In this document: one piece after another, positions 17,750 through 27,008 of the stretch
How the letters are laid out: each line of letters opens with the position of its first letter
How positions within the stretch are numbered: position 1 is the stretch's first letter
Source: an uncultured Pelagibacteraceae bacterium
GTDB taxonomy: Bacteria; Pseudomonadota; Alphaproteobacteria; Pelagibacterales; Pelagibacteraceae
Length of the DNA: 64,000 nucleotides
NCBI GenBank assembly: GCA_902585415.1
Contig: CACIDN010000001.1
Span: 115,001 to 179,000, forward strand
Direction of reading: 5' to 3'
The notes under the pieces: generated by a model
Told to the model about the DNA's origin: nothing
What the model saw: only the letters and a program-made list of their open reading frames with translations
Database searches by the model: none
Made by a program: the position numbers and the translations under genes

Positions 17750-19365
17750 TGTTTAAAAAATTTTACGAATTTTTTTTATATAAAAAAATACAAAAATTTA
17801 ACAAACAACAATTCACCAAAATTAATAATCTACCCCATGAAGGCGTCTTATTAATTGAATTTAATTCATTTCATATTTTACATATTATTTTTTCTTATTT
17901 ATGTGATTATTTTAGATTGAAAAATAATCTCAAAATAGTTGCTTACTATAGTCACGTACTTCTCTCATATAAATTAAAAAGAACTTTTACTCAAAAAATT
18001 AAAAGTTATATTTCTGATAAAATAAATTTAGGTTTTTTTGGTATTTATAAGTCTTTTGGGGTGTCTGAATTTTTATTCCCTAAAACAGATGAAAAAATTA
18101 ATAATCAGACAAATGTAAATTACAACAAAATTTTAAAAAAAATCAAATCTAAAAATGATATTTTGGATATTCAAATTAATAAAATTAAATTAGGTGACTT
18201 GATTTATGATTCGTATTTAACTAGAAATAGAAAACAAAAACCTACAATTGATATTGATAGTAATGATTTTAAAAACTTTTTAAAAGATTTTTTAAATTTA
18301 TTTTTTTTCTGGTCTGAATATTTTAGAAATAATAAAATCAAAGTTTTATTGGTTAGTCATTCTATATATACAATGGGAATTCCTTACAGAGTTGCATTAA
18401 AAAATAAAATTGATTGTTATGAAGTAAAAGAAAATAGAATTAAAAGGCATCGGCAAGAGAATCCTTATCATTATTCTGAGGCATATGATTATCCTAAAAT
18501 ATTTAAAAAATTTGATAAAAAAATTCAAAAAAAAGCACTTATACTAGCAAACAATAATTTAAAAAAAAGGTTTGAAGGAATAAATCTTGACATGCCTTAT
18601 GCTACAAAAACTGCATTTAATAAAAAAAAAATTGAAACAAATTTATACAAAACTCACAAATACACGATTTTAATTTTACCTCATGATTTTTTAGATGCCC
18701 CTCATATTGGAGGTAAATTTGCTTACGCTGATATGTATGAATGGATAAAAAATCTCTCTGAATTATCATTGAAGAAAAAAAATTATAACTGGTTATTAAA
18801 AACTCATAAAAAGCAAGGAGGAAAATTTACTTTTTATCAAAACTTTACTGAAAAAAATATTGATAAATTAATTAAAAGATCAAATATAAAAAAGTTAAAC
18901 TCTGATTTAAGTCATAATCAAATTATAAAAAACAGAGTCGACTTGGTGCTCACAGTATTTGGGACAGCGGCACATGAATATGCATACAAAGGAATTAATG
19001 TTTTAAATGCCTCTAGAATTAACCCCCATGCTGGTTATAAATTTAATTACCACATAAGTTCTGAAATAAAATATAAAAATTTTTTTAATAATCTTCAAAA
19101 CAAGAAAAAGAATATTAATAAAAAAAAAGTACTTGAATTTTATTACATGCATTATATTTACAATAGTAAAGATTGGTTTTTTTTAGATTATAATCGTATG
19201 TTAAAAAAATTAGGCAGTTATCATTATCAATGGTCAAGCAAATTCTATGATTATTGGTTGAAAAATCCAATGAACAAAAATTTCAAAAAAACTTTATATA
19301 AAAGATTAGACAATTTTATATACTCTAATGACTTAATACTAAATTTAACTCATATTAATAAATAG
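17749..19365 (+). CDS. Capsule-type glycosyltransferase-like protein, candidate nonulosonate transferase
   Basis: I cannot place this 538-aa protein in a precise family. It has no signal peptide or membrane segment. VLLVSHSIYTMGIPYRVAL, LPHDFLDAPHIGGKF, WLLKTHKKQGG and VLTVFGTAAHEYAYKG occur in the order seen in GT-B capsule and surface-polysaccharide transferases: a donor-site K-T-H-x-x segment, then a G-T-x-x-x-E-x-x segment. It lies between pseC and pseB with no gap on one side and 6 nt on the other, so it belongs to the pseudaminic acid operon and is a reasonable candidate for the enzyme that attaches the sugar. That role is inference. Confidence 0.6.
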   Translation: MFKKFYEFFLYKKIQKFNKQQFTKINNLPHEGVLLIEFNSFHILHIIFSYLCDYFRLKNNLKIVAYYSHVLLSYKLKRTFTQKIKSYISDKINLGFFGIYKSFGVSEFLFPKTDEKINNQTNVNYNKILKKIKSKNDILDIQINKIKLGDLIYDSYLTRNRKQKPTIDIDSNDFKNFLKDFLNLFFFWSEYFRNNKIKVLLVSHSIYTMGIPYRVALKNKIDCYEVKENRIKRHRQENPYHYSEAYDYPKIFKKFDKKIQKKALILANNNLKKRFEGINLDMPYATKTAFNKKKIETNLYKTHKYTILILPHDFLDAPHIGGKFAYADMYEWIKNLSELSLKKKNYNWLLKTHKKQGGKFTFYQNFTEKNIDKLIKRSNIKKLNSDLSHNQIIKNRVDLVLTVFGTAAHEYAYKGINVLNASRINPHAGYKFNYHISSEIKYKNFFNNLQNKKKNINKKKVLEFYYMHYIYNSKDWFFLDYNRMLKKLGSYHYQWSSKFYDYWLKNPMNKNFKKTLYKRLDNFIYSNDLILNLTHINK

Positions 19366-19371
19366 AAAATT

Positions 19372-20370
19372 ATGTTTAATAATAAAAGTATTTTAATTAC
19401 AGGAGGCACAGGATCATTCGGTAACGAATTTGTAAAAAAAATCATATCTAAATATAAAAAAATAAACAAACTAATTATTTTCAGTAGAGATGAGTTAAAG
19501 CAATATGAAATGTCAAAAAAATTTAGCGAAAAAAAATATAAATTTTTAAGATATTTTCTTGGAGACATAAGAGATAAAGAAAGACTATCCATTGCTCTTA
19601 ATGGGGTGGACTATGTCATACATGCGGCCGCTTTAAAACAAGTACCAACCGCAGAATATAACCCCTTTGAATATATAAAAACAAATATTATAGGCGCTCA
19701 GAACTTAATTGAATGTTGTATGGAACGAAAAATAAAAAAATTAGTAGCATTATCCACAGATAAAGCTGCCGCACCTATAAACTTATATGGAGCAACCAAA
19801 CTTTGTTCTGATAAATTATTTGTTGCGGCAAATAATGTTAAAGGTTTTGAGGGGACAATATTTTCTGTACTGAGATATGGTAATGTATTAGGTAGCAGAG
19901 GATCTATTGTAGATGTATTAAAAAAAAATCTATCAAAAAAAACATTTGAAATTACTGATAATGAAATGACAAGGTTCAATATACCACTTAGTGAAAGTGT
20001 TGACCATGTTTTATGGAGTTTAAAAAATTCACCTGGGGGTGATATTTTAGTACCAAAACTTAAATCGTATAAAGTGTTAGATTTAATTAAATCTTTTAAT
20101 CCAAATTTAAAATTAAAGACAATTGGTATAAGACCAGGAGAAAAAATACACGAGGAAATGGTTACTGAAAGTGATAGTTTAAATACAATAGAATTAAAAA
20201 AATATTATGTAATTTTACCAAATACATTTTCTGAGAGCAAAATATTTAAAACAAAAGAATATTATAAGAGAAGATTTAAAGCAAAAAGTGTTAAAAAAGG
20301 ATTTAGTTATAGCTCTAAAAATAATAAAGATTTTCTATCAATAAAAGAATTAAAAAGTTTTTTTAAATAA
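19372..20370 (+). CDS. pseB: UDP-GlcNAc 4,6-dehydratase (inverting), PseB
   Basis: First enzyme of pseudaminic acid synthesis: dehydrates and C5-epimerises UDP-GlcNAc. It is a short-chain dehydrogenase-type protein with the NADP-binding GGTGSFGNEF at residues 11-20, the family-specific FSRDELKQYEM, FLGDIRDKERL, HAAALKQVPTAEYNPFE, LSTDKAAAPINLYGATK and RYGNVLGSRGS. The aspartate and lysine of S-T-D-K-A and the downstream Tyr are the expected catalytic residues. Length 332 aa is typical. It starts 6 nt after the candidate transferase and is followed by a GT2 gene. Confidence 0.95.
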   Translation: MFNNKSILITGGTGSFGNEFVKKIISKYKKINKLIIFSRDELKQYEMSKKFSEKKYKFLRYFLGDIRDKERLSIALNGVDYVIHAAALKQVPTAEYNPFEYIKTNIIGAQNLIECCMERKIKKLVALSTDKAAAPINLYGATKLCSDKLFVAANNVKGFEGTIFSVLRYGNVLGSRGSIVDVLKKNLSKKTFEITDNEMTRFNIPLSESVDHVLWSLKNSPGGDILVPKLKSYKVLDLIKSFNPNLKLKTIGIRPGEKIHEEMVTESDSLNTIELKKYYVILPNTFSESKIFKTKEYYKRRFKAKSVKKGFSYSSKNNKDFLSIKELKSFFK

Positions 20371-20385
20371 TTTCAAAAACTTTAA

Positions 20386-21165
20386 ATGCTAAAGAAAAAA
20401 TTGAAAAAAGCATATATAAAAAACAGAAATTTCCCTCTTATATCAATAATAACTGTAGTGTTTAATAATGTCTCACATATACAAAAAACACTAAATAGCA
20501 TTTATTCACAAAAATATAAAAATTATGAAATTATTATTATAGACGGGGGTTCAACCGATGGAACTTTAGAAATTATAAAAAAAAATAAAAAAAAAATAAG
20601 CAAATGGGTAAGTGAAAAGGATAAAGGTATATACGACGCATTTAATAAAGGGATGCAATTAGCGAAAGGTGATTATATTGGATTTGTAAATTCAGATGAT
20701 ATTTTGCTGCCAAACGCTCTTAAAATATTAAAAAAATATATTAATTTGTATCCAGATGTAGATTTTTTCTTTGGAGCGGTTAAAAAGCATTGGGGTGTTT
20801 TACACGGTTACAGACCATGGAAAATAAAATTTTCATGGGGCTTTTACAGTAGTCACTCTACTGGTTTTTTTATAAAACTAAACTCAGCAAAAAAAGTAGG
20901 GAATTACAATTTAAAATATAAATACTCATCAGACTATGATTATTTTTACAGAATGATTGTGAAAAAAAAATTGAAAGGGATTGGAACAGAAAAACATGAA
21001 ATATTTGGTATTTTTCAAAGAGGTGGCTATTCCAGCTCCATTAGTTTTAAAGATCATTTTATTGAGGAAATTAAAATAAGAAGGGATAATGGACAATCTG
21101 TAATTACGTTATTAATTATTATTTTGTATAAATCTTTAAAAAATTTTAGAAAAATATTTTTTTAA
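20386..21165 (+). CDS. GT2 family glycosyltransferase
   Basis: GT-A fold inverting glycosyltransferase. ISIITVVFNNVSHIQKTLNSI and IIIDGGSTDGT are the N-terminal nucleotide-binding signatures. KGIYDAFNKGMQLAKGDYIGFVNSDD carries the metal-binding D-D motif in the form common in glycosyltransferases of O-antigen loci. Length is 259 aa. It follows pseB by 15 nt and overlaps the convergent dioxygenase-like pseudogene by 4 nt. Donor and acceptor sugars cannot be read from the sequence. Confidence 0.88.
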   Translation: MLKKKLKKAYIKNRNFPLISIITVVFNNVSHIQKTLNSIYSQKYKNYEIIIIDGGSTDGTLEIIKKNKKKISKWVSEKDKGIYDAFNKGMQLAKGDYIGFVNSDDILLPNALKILKKYINLYPDVDFFFGAVKKHWGVLHGYRPWKIKFSWGFYSSHSTGFFIKLNSAKKVGNYNLKYKYSSDYDYFYRMIVKKKLKGIGTEKHEIFGIFQRGGYSSSISFKDHFIEEIKIRRDNGQSVITLLIIILYKSLKNFRKIFF

Positions 21166-22088
21166 TTATATTTTTTATAATTTAATAGAGAAAAAAAATT
21201 AAAGTTATTTGTAAACTGAAAAAATATCATTTTCCTTACATTTTTCTTTAAAAAAATATTTCTCTTATGAAAACCATTTGTAAATGAAATTATCAAAGAG
21301 TTTTCTGGGCAAATAGTACTAACTTCATTATTTTTAAGATCCAATGTAAGATGCTCATCATCTATAAAAAATTTTTTTGAATTTAAAGTAAAGTTTCTCA
21401 TAAACTCATTATTTAACTTATGAGTCTTTTTGATAAAACCAAATGGAGCACTAGCTTCGTTAATTTTATTAGGTGTATAGATTATTTTAAGACACGGCAA
21501 GTATCTATCTATATGAAATTTTGTATCTTCGTAACTATCAGGTGTTTCGGTATCGATACATTCATGTAAAAAAAATTCTGCAACAGTATTTATTTTTTTA
21601 CCAAATATTTTTTTTGTGACATAATCATTTAATCTTGAAAGGCTAGGCAAGTATTTGATATTTTTTTTCATACAAGAAATTTTAACTATATTGCTGTCTT
21701 TATATTTTATTGATGATGAGTCGATTATGCTTTTATCTATCCAATCTGAAAAAATATTTTTTTTCAATTTCACTAAAAAAATTCAAAACTTTGTGTTTTT
21801 CCTCCAAACTTAGTACGTTTTCAACTATAACTATACCGTTATGAGCCAAAGATTTAAATAATAAATTATTTTCATTATATAGTTCTTCAATTTTAAAATT
21901 TATTTGATTGATTTCATTTGAGCCATCTAGAAAAAAATTTTTTAGATTTTTTTTTTTTTAACTAAATTAAAATAATAATTCATTAGCATCAATCTAGTAG
22001 TTCTGTTGTTCAATTTAAGCAAATTTTGTAACCTTGGGTATTGTTTGAAAAAATTAATATATTTTTTTGGATTTAAGTATTTAAACAT
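21162..22088 (-). pseudogene. Phytanoyl-CoA-dioxygenase-like gene with two compensating frameshifts
   Basis: The ORF track shows only the last 203 codons. Reading the minus strand from an ATG at 22088 gives a protein (MFKYLNPKKYINFF...) that hits a stop at 21942, just after a run of 13 A (21947-21959). One more A restores a frame with ...NLKNFFLDGSNEINQ and AHNGIVIVENVLSLEE, a typical PhyH-like N-terminal segment. That frame must lose one A in a run of 8 (21757-21764) to join the last part. The restored product is about 308 aa. The last part has an H-x-D pair (FHIDRYLP), a later G-F-H-K-R, and an Arg, as in Fe(II)/2-oxoglutarate oxygenases. Decay, slippage or sequencing error are all possible. 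Confidence 0.7.
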
Positions 22089-22210
22089 TTTTAATATCAA
22101 TAGATTTTGTCATTTTAACAAAATTAATAAATTTACATTTAAAAATTCTTATAATATATAAATAATAATATATATATCTAAAATACCAAGCTAAAATTTA
22201 TGCATTAAAT

Positions 22211-22429
22211 ATGTTTAAAAAATATTCAAAAACAAAATTAACATTATTTACATTATTGTTTTTTTTCTCTTTTGGAATATTTCTCCTTTTTTCAAAAAGT
22301 GATTTAGCTTTAAAATTTAAAGGAGTTTTTCCCACATCATTTAAAGATAATTTGAGAGATACTGTATTCATTATCCTTTCAAAAATTCGTGATATTCAAA
22401 CTTTAAAATATAAATTGCAGGGATTTTGA
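22211..22429 (+). CDS. Small single-pass membrane protein, 72 aa
   Basis: Not recognised. After a short basic start (MFKKYSKTK) comes one hydrophobic segment, LTLFTLLFFFSFGIFLLF, followed by a soluble tail with LRDTVFIILSKIRDIQ. The topology is N-in, type II-like or an uncleaved signal anchor. Its stop (TGA 22427-22429) directly precedes the GTG start of the epimerase gene, which favours a real, co-translated gene. It could also be the remaining N-terminus of a longer membrane-anchored protein. Confidence 0.55.
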   Translation: MFKKYSKTKLTLFTLLFFFSFGIFLLFSKSDLALKFKGVFPTSFKDNLRDTVFIILSKIRDIQTLKYKLQGF

Positions 22430-23407
22430 GTGAAAACTAAATTGACTAAAAATATATTAGTCACAGGAGTGGCTGGCTTTATTGGCTTTAGTTTAGCTTT
22501 AAAACTACTTAAACAAAAACATATAGTAGTTGGAATAGATAATTTAGATGATTATTATTCAGTTAAACTTAAAAAAAAACGTTTAATTGAACTTAAAAAA
22601 TATAAAAATTTTAAGAATAAACTAATTAACATAGAAAAATCTACTTCATTTGATTCTTTACAAAAAGAAAATTTTGATCATATATTTCACTTTGCAGCTC
22701 AAGCTGGTGTTAGACACTCTGCTATAAATCCTAATAAATATATAAAAACAAATATTTTAGGAACAATTAATTTATTTAAATTTGCATCCACAAAAAAAAT
22801 AAAATCAATTTTTTTTGCATCATCAAGTTCTGTTTATGGTGATAGTAAGAATTTTCCACTTAAGGAAAATGATAAATTGAATCCAAAAAACATATACGCA
22901 ACTTCAAAGGTAATAAATGAAATAACAGCAAAGTCATTTTCCAAAAATTATAGCATGAAAATATTTGGATTAAGATTTTTCACAATATTTGGGGAATGGG
23001 GAAGACCAGATATGTTATTATTTAAAATGTTTAAAAATTCTTTAATTAACAAAAAACTTGAACTTAATAATAATGGGAATCATTATAGAGATTTTACATA
23101 TATTGATGATGTTGTTGAAATTTTATATTTATTAATGAATAAAAAAACCGCTAAATTATATGATATTTATAATATTTGCTCTAATAATCCCCAAAATATA
23201 AAAAAATTAATCACCTATTTCCAGAAAAATTTATCGACTTTAAAAATTTTGAAAATACCAAAAAATAAATTAGACGTATTCAAGACGCATGGTGATAATA
23301 AAAAAATAATAAAATTTTTAAAGTTTAAAAAATTTTCAGAATTTGAATCTGCTTTTAAACGAACCTTTCAATGGTATAAAAAATATAACAAAAAATTAAT
23401 TTTTTGA
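22430..23407 (+). CDS. UDP-glucuronate 4-epimerase-like NAD-dependent epimerase
   Basis: Extended SDR protein of 325 aa. GVAGFIGFSLALKLL is the NAD-binding loop. IDNLDDYYSVKLKKKRL is the segment typical of UDP-glucuronate epimerases (CapI/LspL type). HFAAQAGVRHS, ASSSSVYGDS, NIYATSK (catalytic Y-x-x-x-K), GLRFFTIFGEWGRPDM and HYRDFTYIDDVV follow in the expected order. It would make UDP-galacturonate from UDP-glucuronate for a surface polysaccharide. GTG start directly after the small membrane protein; 12-nt convergent overlap with the next gene. Confidence 0.88.
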   Translation: MKTKLTKNILVTGVAGFIGFSLALKLLKQKHIVVGIDNLDDYYSVKLKKKRLIELKKYKNFKNKLINIEKSTSFDSLQKENFDHIFHFAAQAGVRHSAINPNKYIKTNILGTINLFKFASTKKIKSIFFASSSSVYGDSKNFPLKENDKLNPKNIYATSKVINEITAKSFSKNYSMKIFGLRFFTIFGEWGRPDMLLFKMFKNSLINKKLELNNNGNHYRDFTYIDDVVEILYLLMNKKTAKLYDIYNICSNNPQNIKKLITYFQKNLSTLKILKIPKNKLDVFKTHGDNKKIIKFLKFKKFSEFESAFKRTFQWYKKYNKKLIF

Positions 23408-24445
23408 TTTGATTAAATCATTTTTTAGGCCGTAAAAATTTGTAGGTAAGGTTTTTTTTATAAACCATAGAAAAGTTGATATAAATTGATTTCTAGAGTT
23501 AAACCCATTAAAAATTTCGTACAAATTTTGTTCTTTATCTGAAAAAAAATTTGCAGCATTTATTATATTGGATCTCACAAACAACAAACTTGAACATTTA
23601 GATAATATAAGAGCTTCTTTAATTGACTCATCACCTAGTAAGTATCTATGATGTTCTCTATTGTATTTTTTGAAAGCATCATTTTTATCAGATCGATAAG
23701 TATTTAAATACAATAGTTTATCTTTATAATTTTTTATAAAAAAATCTAAATAATTTTTTTCTTCAGAGCATAAAAATATCTTATCAAAATTTTCTCTTGA
23801 TAATATTTCGTCAACATTTTTTTTCATCTGACTTTTTGTTGCAGGAAAAATATGACCCCTACTTGTTTTATAACTTGTCCCTCTGAAATGAATACCTAAA
23901 ATTTTTTTATTTTCTAAGTTATTTTTTTCAAAGTAATCTTTGACATAATCAATGTATATTTGTTTCAATTTAATTTCTTTTCCTTTAAATACCCTAAATT
24001 TTGGTTCCAGATGTATCCTGTAGTTCATATTTTTGTTGAAATCATTTCTTGAAAAAACAACGTTTTTACTATTATAAACTTCTTTTAAATCATAGTTTGA
24101 TGTTTGATTAAAATAATATTCCCAAGAGTTTAAAGTATTTATTATTTTATCTTTTTCATTATAAGGATTTGTAAAATTTTCCATATCTACTACTGGAATA
24201 AAATTGTACTGTTTAGCAATATTTAAATGATTTAATACAAATGATAAATATGAAAAAATTCCAGCATGAGATGATCTGTTTATCACATAAAAAGTCTTAT
24301 CTTTATTTAGATTCCCGTATTCGCAATATTCAAAATCATTTTTATTTAGTTTAATAATAGGACTTAAAAGTTTTCTTGAAAATAAAGGTTTTGGACCTTC
24401 ATCAACAAGCAAAATTTTTTTTATAAAGTCTTTTATTCTTTTCAT
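23396..24445 (-). CDS. Fut8/NodZ-like glycosyltransferase (paralogue A)
   Basis: A 349-aa protein with LGIHFRGTSYK in the middle and LLFVRSNIINAANFFS near the end. These resemble the H-x-R-G/R-x-D and S-N-x-x-x-x-A-x-x-F signatures of alpha-1,6-fucosyltransferase/NodZ-type enzymes that use GDP-fucose. The front part has FYVINRSSHAGIFSYLSFVLNHL and PVVDMENFTNPY, shared almost column by column with the gene at 29726. GDP-mannose 4,6-dehydratase is encoded nearby, which would fit a GDP-deoxyhexose donor. Family level is moderately sure; the donor is inferred. Confidence 0.68.
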   Translation of the reverse strand: MKRIKDFIKKILLVDEGPKPLFSRKLLSPIIKLNKNDFEYCEYGNLNKDKTFYVINRSSHAGIFSYLSFVLNHLNIAKQYNFIPVVDMENFTNPYNEKDKIINTLNSWEYYFNQTSNYDLKEVYNSKNVVFSRNDFNKNMNYRIHLEPKFRVFKGKEIKLKQIYIDYVKDYFEKNNLENKKILGIHFRGTSYKTSRGHIFPATKSQMKKNVDEILSRENFDKIFLCSEEKNYLDFFIKNYKDKLLYLNTYRSDKNDAFKKYNREHHRYLLGDESIKEALILSKCSSLLFVRSNIINAANFFSDKEQNLYEIFNGFNSRNQFISTFLWFIKKTLPTNFYGLKNDLIKSKN

Positions 24446-24479
24446 TTCTATAAATTAATATATTAAAATAAATCTTAAA

Positions 24480-25706
24480 ATGGTCATTAAAAATTGTAGA
24501 TTTTGTAATAGTAAAAAAATCAACAAATTATTTAATTTAGGAAACTTAAGTTTTACTGGAAAATTTGCAACATCAATTAATACCAACATTCCTAGCGCGG
24601 ATTTATCTATGGTTAAATGTGCCAAATGTCACTTAGTTCAATTAGGACGAAACTTCAATATGAAGTATCTTTATGGAAGTGATTATGGTTATAGAACAGG
24701 AATAAATAGCACAATGACTAATCATATGAAAAAAATATGTGCTATATTAAAAAAAAAAGCTAATTTAAAAAAAGGAGACGCAGTTTTAGATATTGCAAGC
24801 AACGACGGTACTTTACTTAATTTCTATAGTAAGAATTTATTTAGGGTTGGTATTGATCCAACTATAAAAAAATATAAAAAATATTATTCAAATATAGATC
24901 TTTCTATTTCTGATTTTTTCTCATTTAACAAAATTCGCAAAAATACGAAAAAAAAATTTAAAATAATATCTGCCCTTTCAGTATTTTATGATATGAAAAA
25001 TCCAAATATTTTTTTATATGATGTAAGCAAATTATTAGACGCAAATGGTATTTTACTTCTAGAACAGGCAGATTTAGCCTCAATTATCAAACTAAAAATG
25101 TTCGATACAATTTGTCATGAACATTTAGAATATTATTCTCATGATGTGATATTTAAATTGGCAAAAAAAAATAATTTGAAAGTTTTTGATATGATGGGGA
25201 ATGATATTAATGGTGGAAGTACACAATATTATTTATGTAAAAAGAATTCTAAAATTAAGGTAAATCAAAAAACAATTGATACTTTTTTATGTAAAGAAAA
25301 TAAATTAAAACTTAGGAAGATAGAAACCTATAAAAATTTTTTTAAAAGTATTGAGGTTGTGGGTAAGAATTTGAGAAACTTATTAATTAAACTAAAAAAT
25401 CAAAAAAAAATCATTCATGGCTATGGCGCATCTACAAAAGGAAATGTTTTATTACAATATTTTAAAATAGGAAAAAATTTTATCGACTGCATCTCTGATA
25501 GGAATCCAATTAAAAATGGTCGATTTACACCTGGAACTAAAATTAAAATTGTAAGTGAAAAGATTTCAAGAAAACTAAAGCCAGATTATTATTTAGTATT
25601 GCCATGGCATTTTAAAAACGAAATATTAAAAAGGGAAAAAAAAATAATCAAAATTGGTACAAAATTTATTTTTCCACTTCCGAATATAAAAATAGTCGGT
25701 AAATGA
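24480..25706 (+). CDS. Sugar C-methyltransferase (TylCIII/NovU type)
   Basis: A SAM-dependent C-methyltransferase for deoxysugars, 408 aa. Three parts are visible: an N-terminal zinc-binding region with CRFCNSKK and CAKCHLVQ; a SAM-binding core with LDIASNDGTLL; and DTICHEHLEYYS, the catalytic H-E-H-L-E-Y-Y block of this family. The C-terminal part with IHGYGASTKGNVLLQYF is the companion domain. It would add a branch methyl group to a keto-sugar nucleotide. It overlaps the GT4 gene by 4 nt and starts 34 nt from the divergent Fut8-like gene. Confidence 0.88.
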   Translation: MVIKNCRFCNSKKINKLFNLGNLSFTGKFATSINTNIPSADLSMVKCAKCHLVQLGRNFNMKYLYGSDYGYRTGINSTMTNHMKKICAILKKKANLKKGDAVLDIASNDGTLLNFYSKNLFRVGIDPTIKKYKKYYSNIDLSISDFFSFNKIRKNTKKKFKIISALSVFYDMKNPNIFLYDVSKLLDANGILLLEQADLASIIKLKMFDTICHEHLEYYSHDVIFKLAKKNNLKVFDMMGNDINGGSTQYYLCKKNSKIKVNQKTIDTFLCKENKLKLRKIETYKNFFKSIEVVGKNLRNLLIKLKNQKKIIHGYGASTKGNVLLQYFKIGKNFIDCISDRNPIKNGRFTPGTKIKIVSEKISRKLKPDYYLVLPWHFKNEILKREKKIIKIGTKFIFPLPNIKIVGK

Positions 25707-26881
25707 GGATAGCATTTTTCATTGATAGTTCGTCAGTAGGAGGTGGATATTATCATATGCTTAATTTTGTTAATTTAACAAAACAAATTAAATTGGAAAA
25801 ACATTCTATAGTTTTTATAACAAGAAATAGGTCTATCAATGAACTCTTAAATAAAAATGGTATCAAAAATTACTTTTTTAGCTCAAACTTTTTCAATAAA
25901 GTAACTTTTAGACTGTTAAAAATTAGAACTATATCTAAAATATTTGAATTAATTAATTATTATAATCCATTTTATAAATTTATAAAAAAAAATAAAATTG
26001 ACTACATAGTTTTCAATGAACCTTCATATTTTACATTGTATTGCAAGCATATAAATTTTATTTCATACATTTTTAATACCGAAATAGATTATGTCCGTTA
26101 TTTTAAGGAGTTTAAAAACGGGAATTATGAGGTACAAAAAAAAATTATTTCATTTTCAGTAAAATATGCAAAAAAAATATTTGTTTTTACAGAGAGAAAT
26201 AAAATGGACTTAATCAATAAATTTAATTGTGATAGCTCAAAAATACTATTGCAAAATTTAATTCCATTTTTACCGGAGATTTATGAAAAAAATAAAATGG
26301 TTGATTTTAAGAAAATTTTTAAAACCAAATTTAATTTATCTTTGAATAAAAAATATTTATTTTATCCGGCACAATTTTGGGAACATAAAAACCACATATT
26401 AATTATAGAAATGGTTAAATATTTAAAAAAAAATGATTTTAATCAAATAAATATTCTTTTTTCGGGGGATGATAAAGGCAACTATTCTAAAATTAAAACT
26501 ATGGTGGAAAAAGAAGGACTTGAGTCGTATATAAATTTTTTAGGAAAAATCAGTGAATTAGAATTAATAGCAATATATAAATATTGCGATTATATTATAA
26601 TGCCTACATTTATTGGTAGATGTAGTTTGCCATTATTAGAGGGTTTATATTTCAAAAAAATTATATTCTATAACAAAGATGTTTTGGATCCTGATCTTTT
26701 AAACTACGTAATCGGAATCGATCCAAAAAACGCGAGAGAATTATTCTTAAAAATTAAAAAAAATGTAATAGACGAAAATAATTTAGAAATTGACCCAAAA
26801 AATTTAATAGGAGCTTATGAACAATTATGCGATAAAAAAAAATTTGTGAACAACTTTGAAAATTTGCTTAAAAATATATAA
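25703..26881 (+). CDS. GT4-like glycosyltransferase
   Basis: GT-B fold glycosyltransferase, 392 aa. IAFFIDSSSVGGGYYHMLNFV is the N-terminal G-G-x-x-x-x-x-x-L acceptor-side loop. LFYPAQFWEHKNHILIIEMVKYL is the GT4 'y-P-a-x-x-x-x-K-N-h' strand, and IMPTFIGRCSLPLLEGLYF replaces the usual E-G-F-G-x-x-x-x-E-A by C-S-L-P-L-L-E-G, keeping the glutamate. It is coupled to the C-methyltransferase by an ATGA overlap. A 127-nt A/T-rich gap without recognisable signals separates it from the next gene. Confidence 0.85.
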   Translation: MRIAFFIDSSSVGGGYYHMLNFVNLTKQIKLEKHSIVFITRNRSINELLNKNGIKNYFFSSNFFNKVTFRLLKIRTISKIFELINYYNPFYKFIKKNKIDYIVFNEPSYFTLYCKHINFISYIFNTEIDYVRYFKEFKNGNYEVQKKIISFSVKYAKKIFVFTERNKMDLINKFNCDSSKILLQNLIPFLPEIYEKNKMVDFKKIFKTKFNLSLNKKYLFYPAQFWEHKNHILIIEMVKYLKKNDFNQINILFSGDDKGNYSKIKTMVEKEGLESYINFLGKISELELIAIYKYCDYIIMPTFIGRCSLPLLEGLYFKKIIFYNKDVLDPDLLNYVIGIDPKNARELFLKIKKNVIDENNLEIDPKNLIGAYEQLCDKKKFVNNFENLLKNI

Positions 26882-27008
26882 ATATTTTAAATAAGACATA
26901 TATTTATTTTAATTATTTTTTTTTACTGAAATGATATTTTTGTTAGAAGTTATTAGAAATAAGCAATATAATTAAGAAATAGAATTATTAAATTTAATCT
27001 GTAACAAT

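Noticed and set aside
19698-19979. 93-aa minus-strand ORF
   Set aside because: Antisense to diagnostic pseB motifs; no sign of independent coding.
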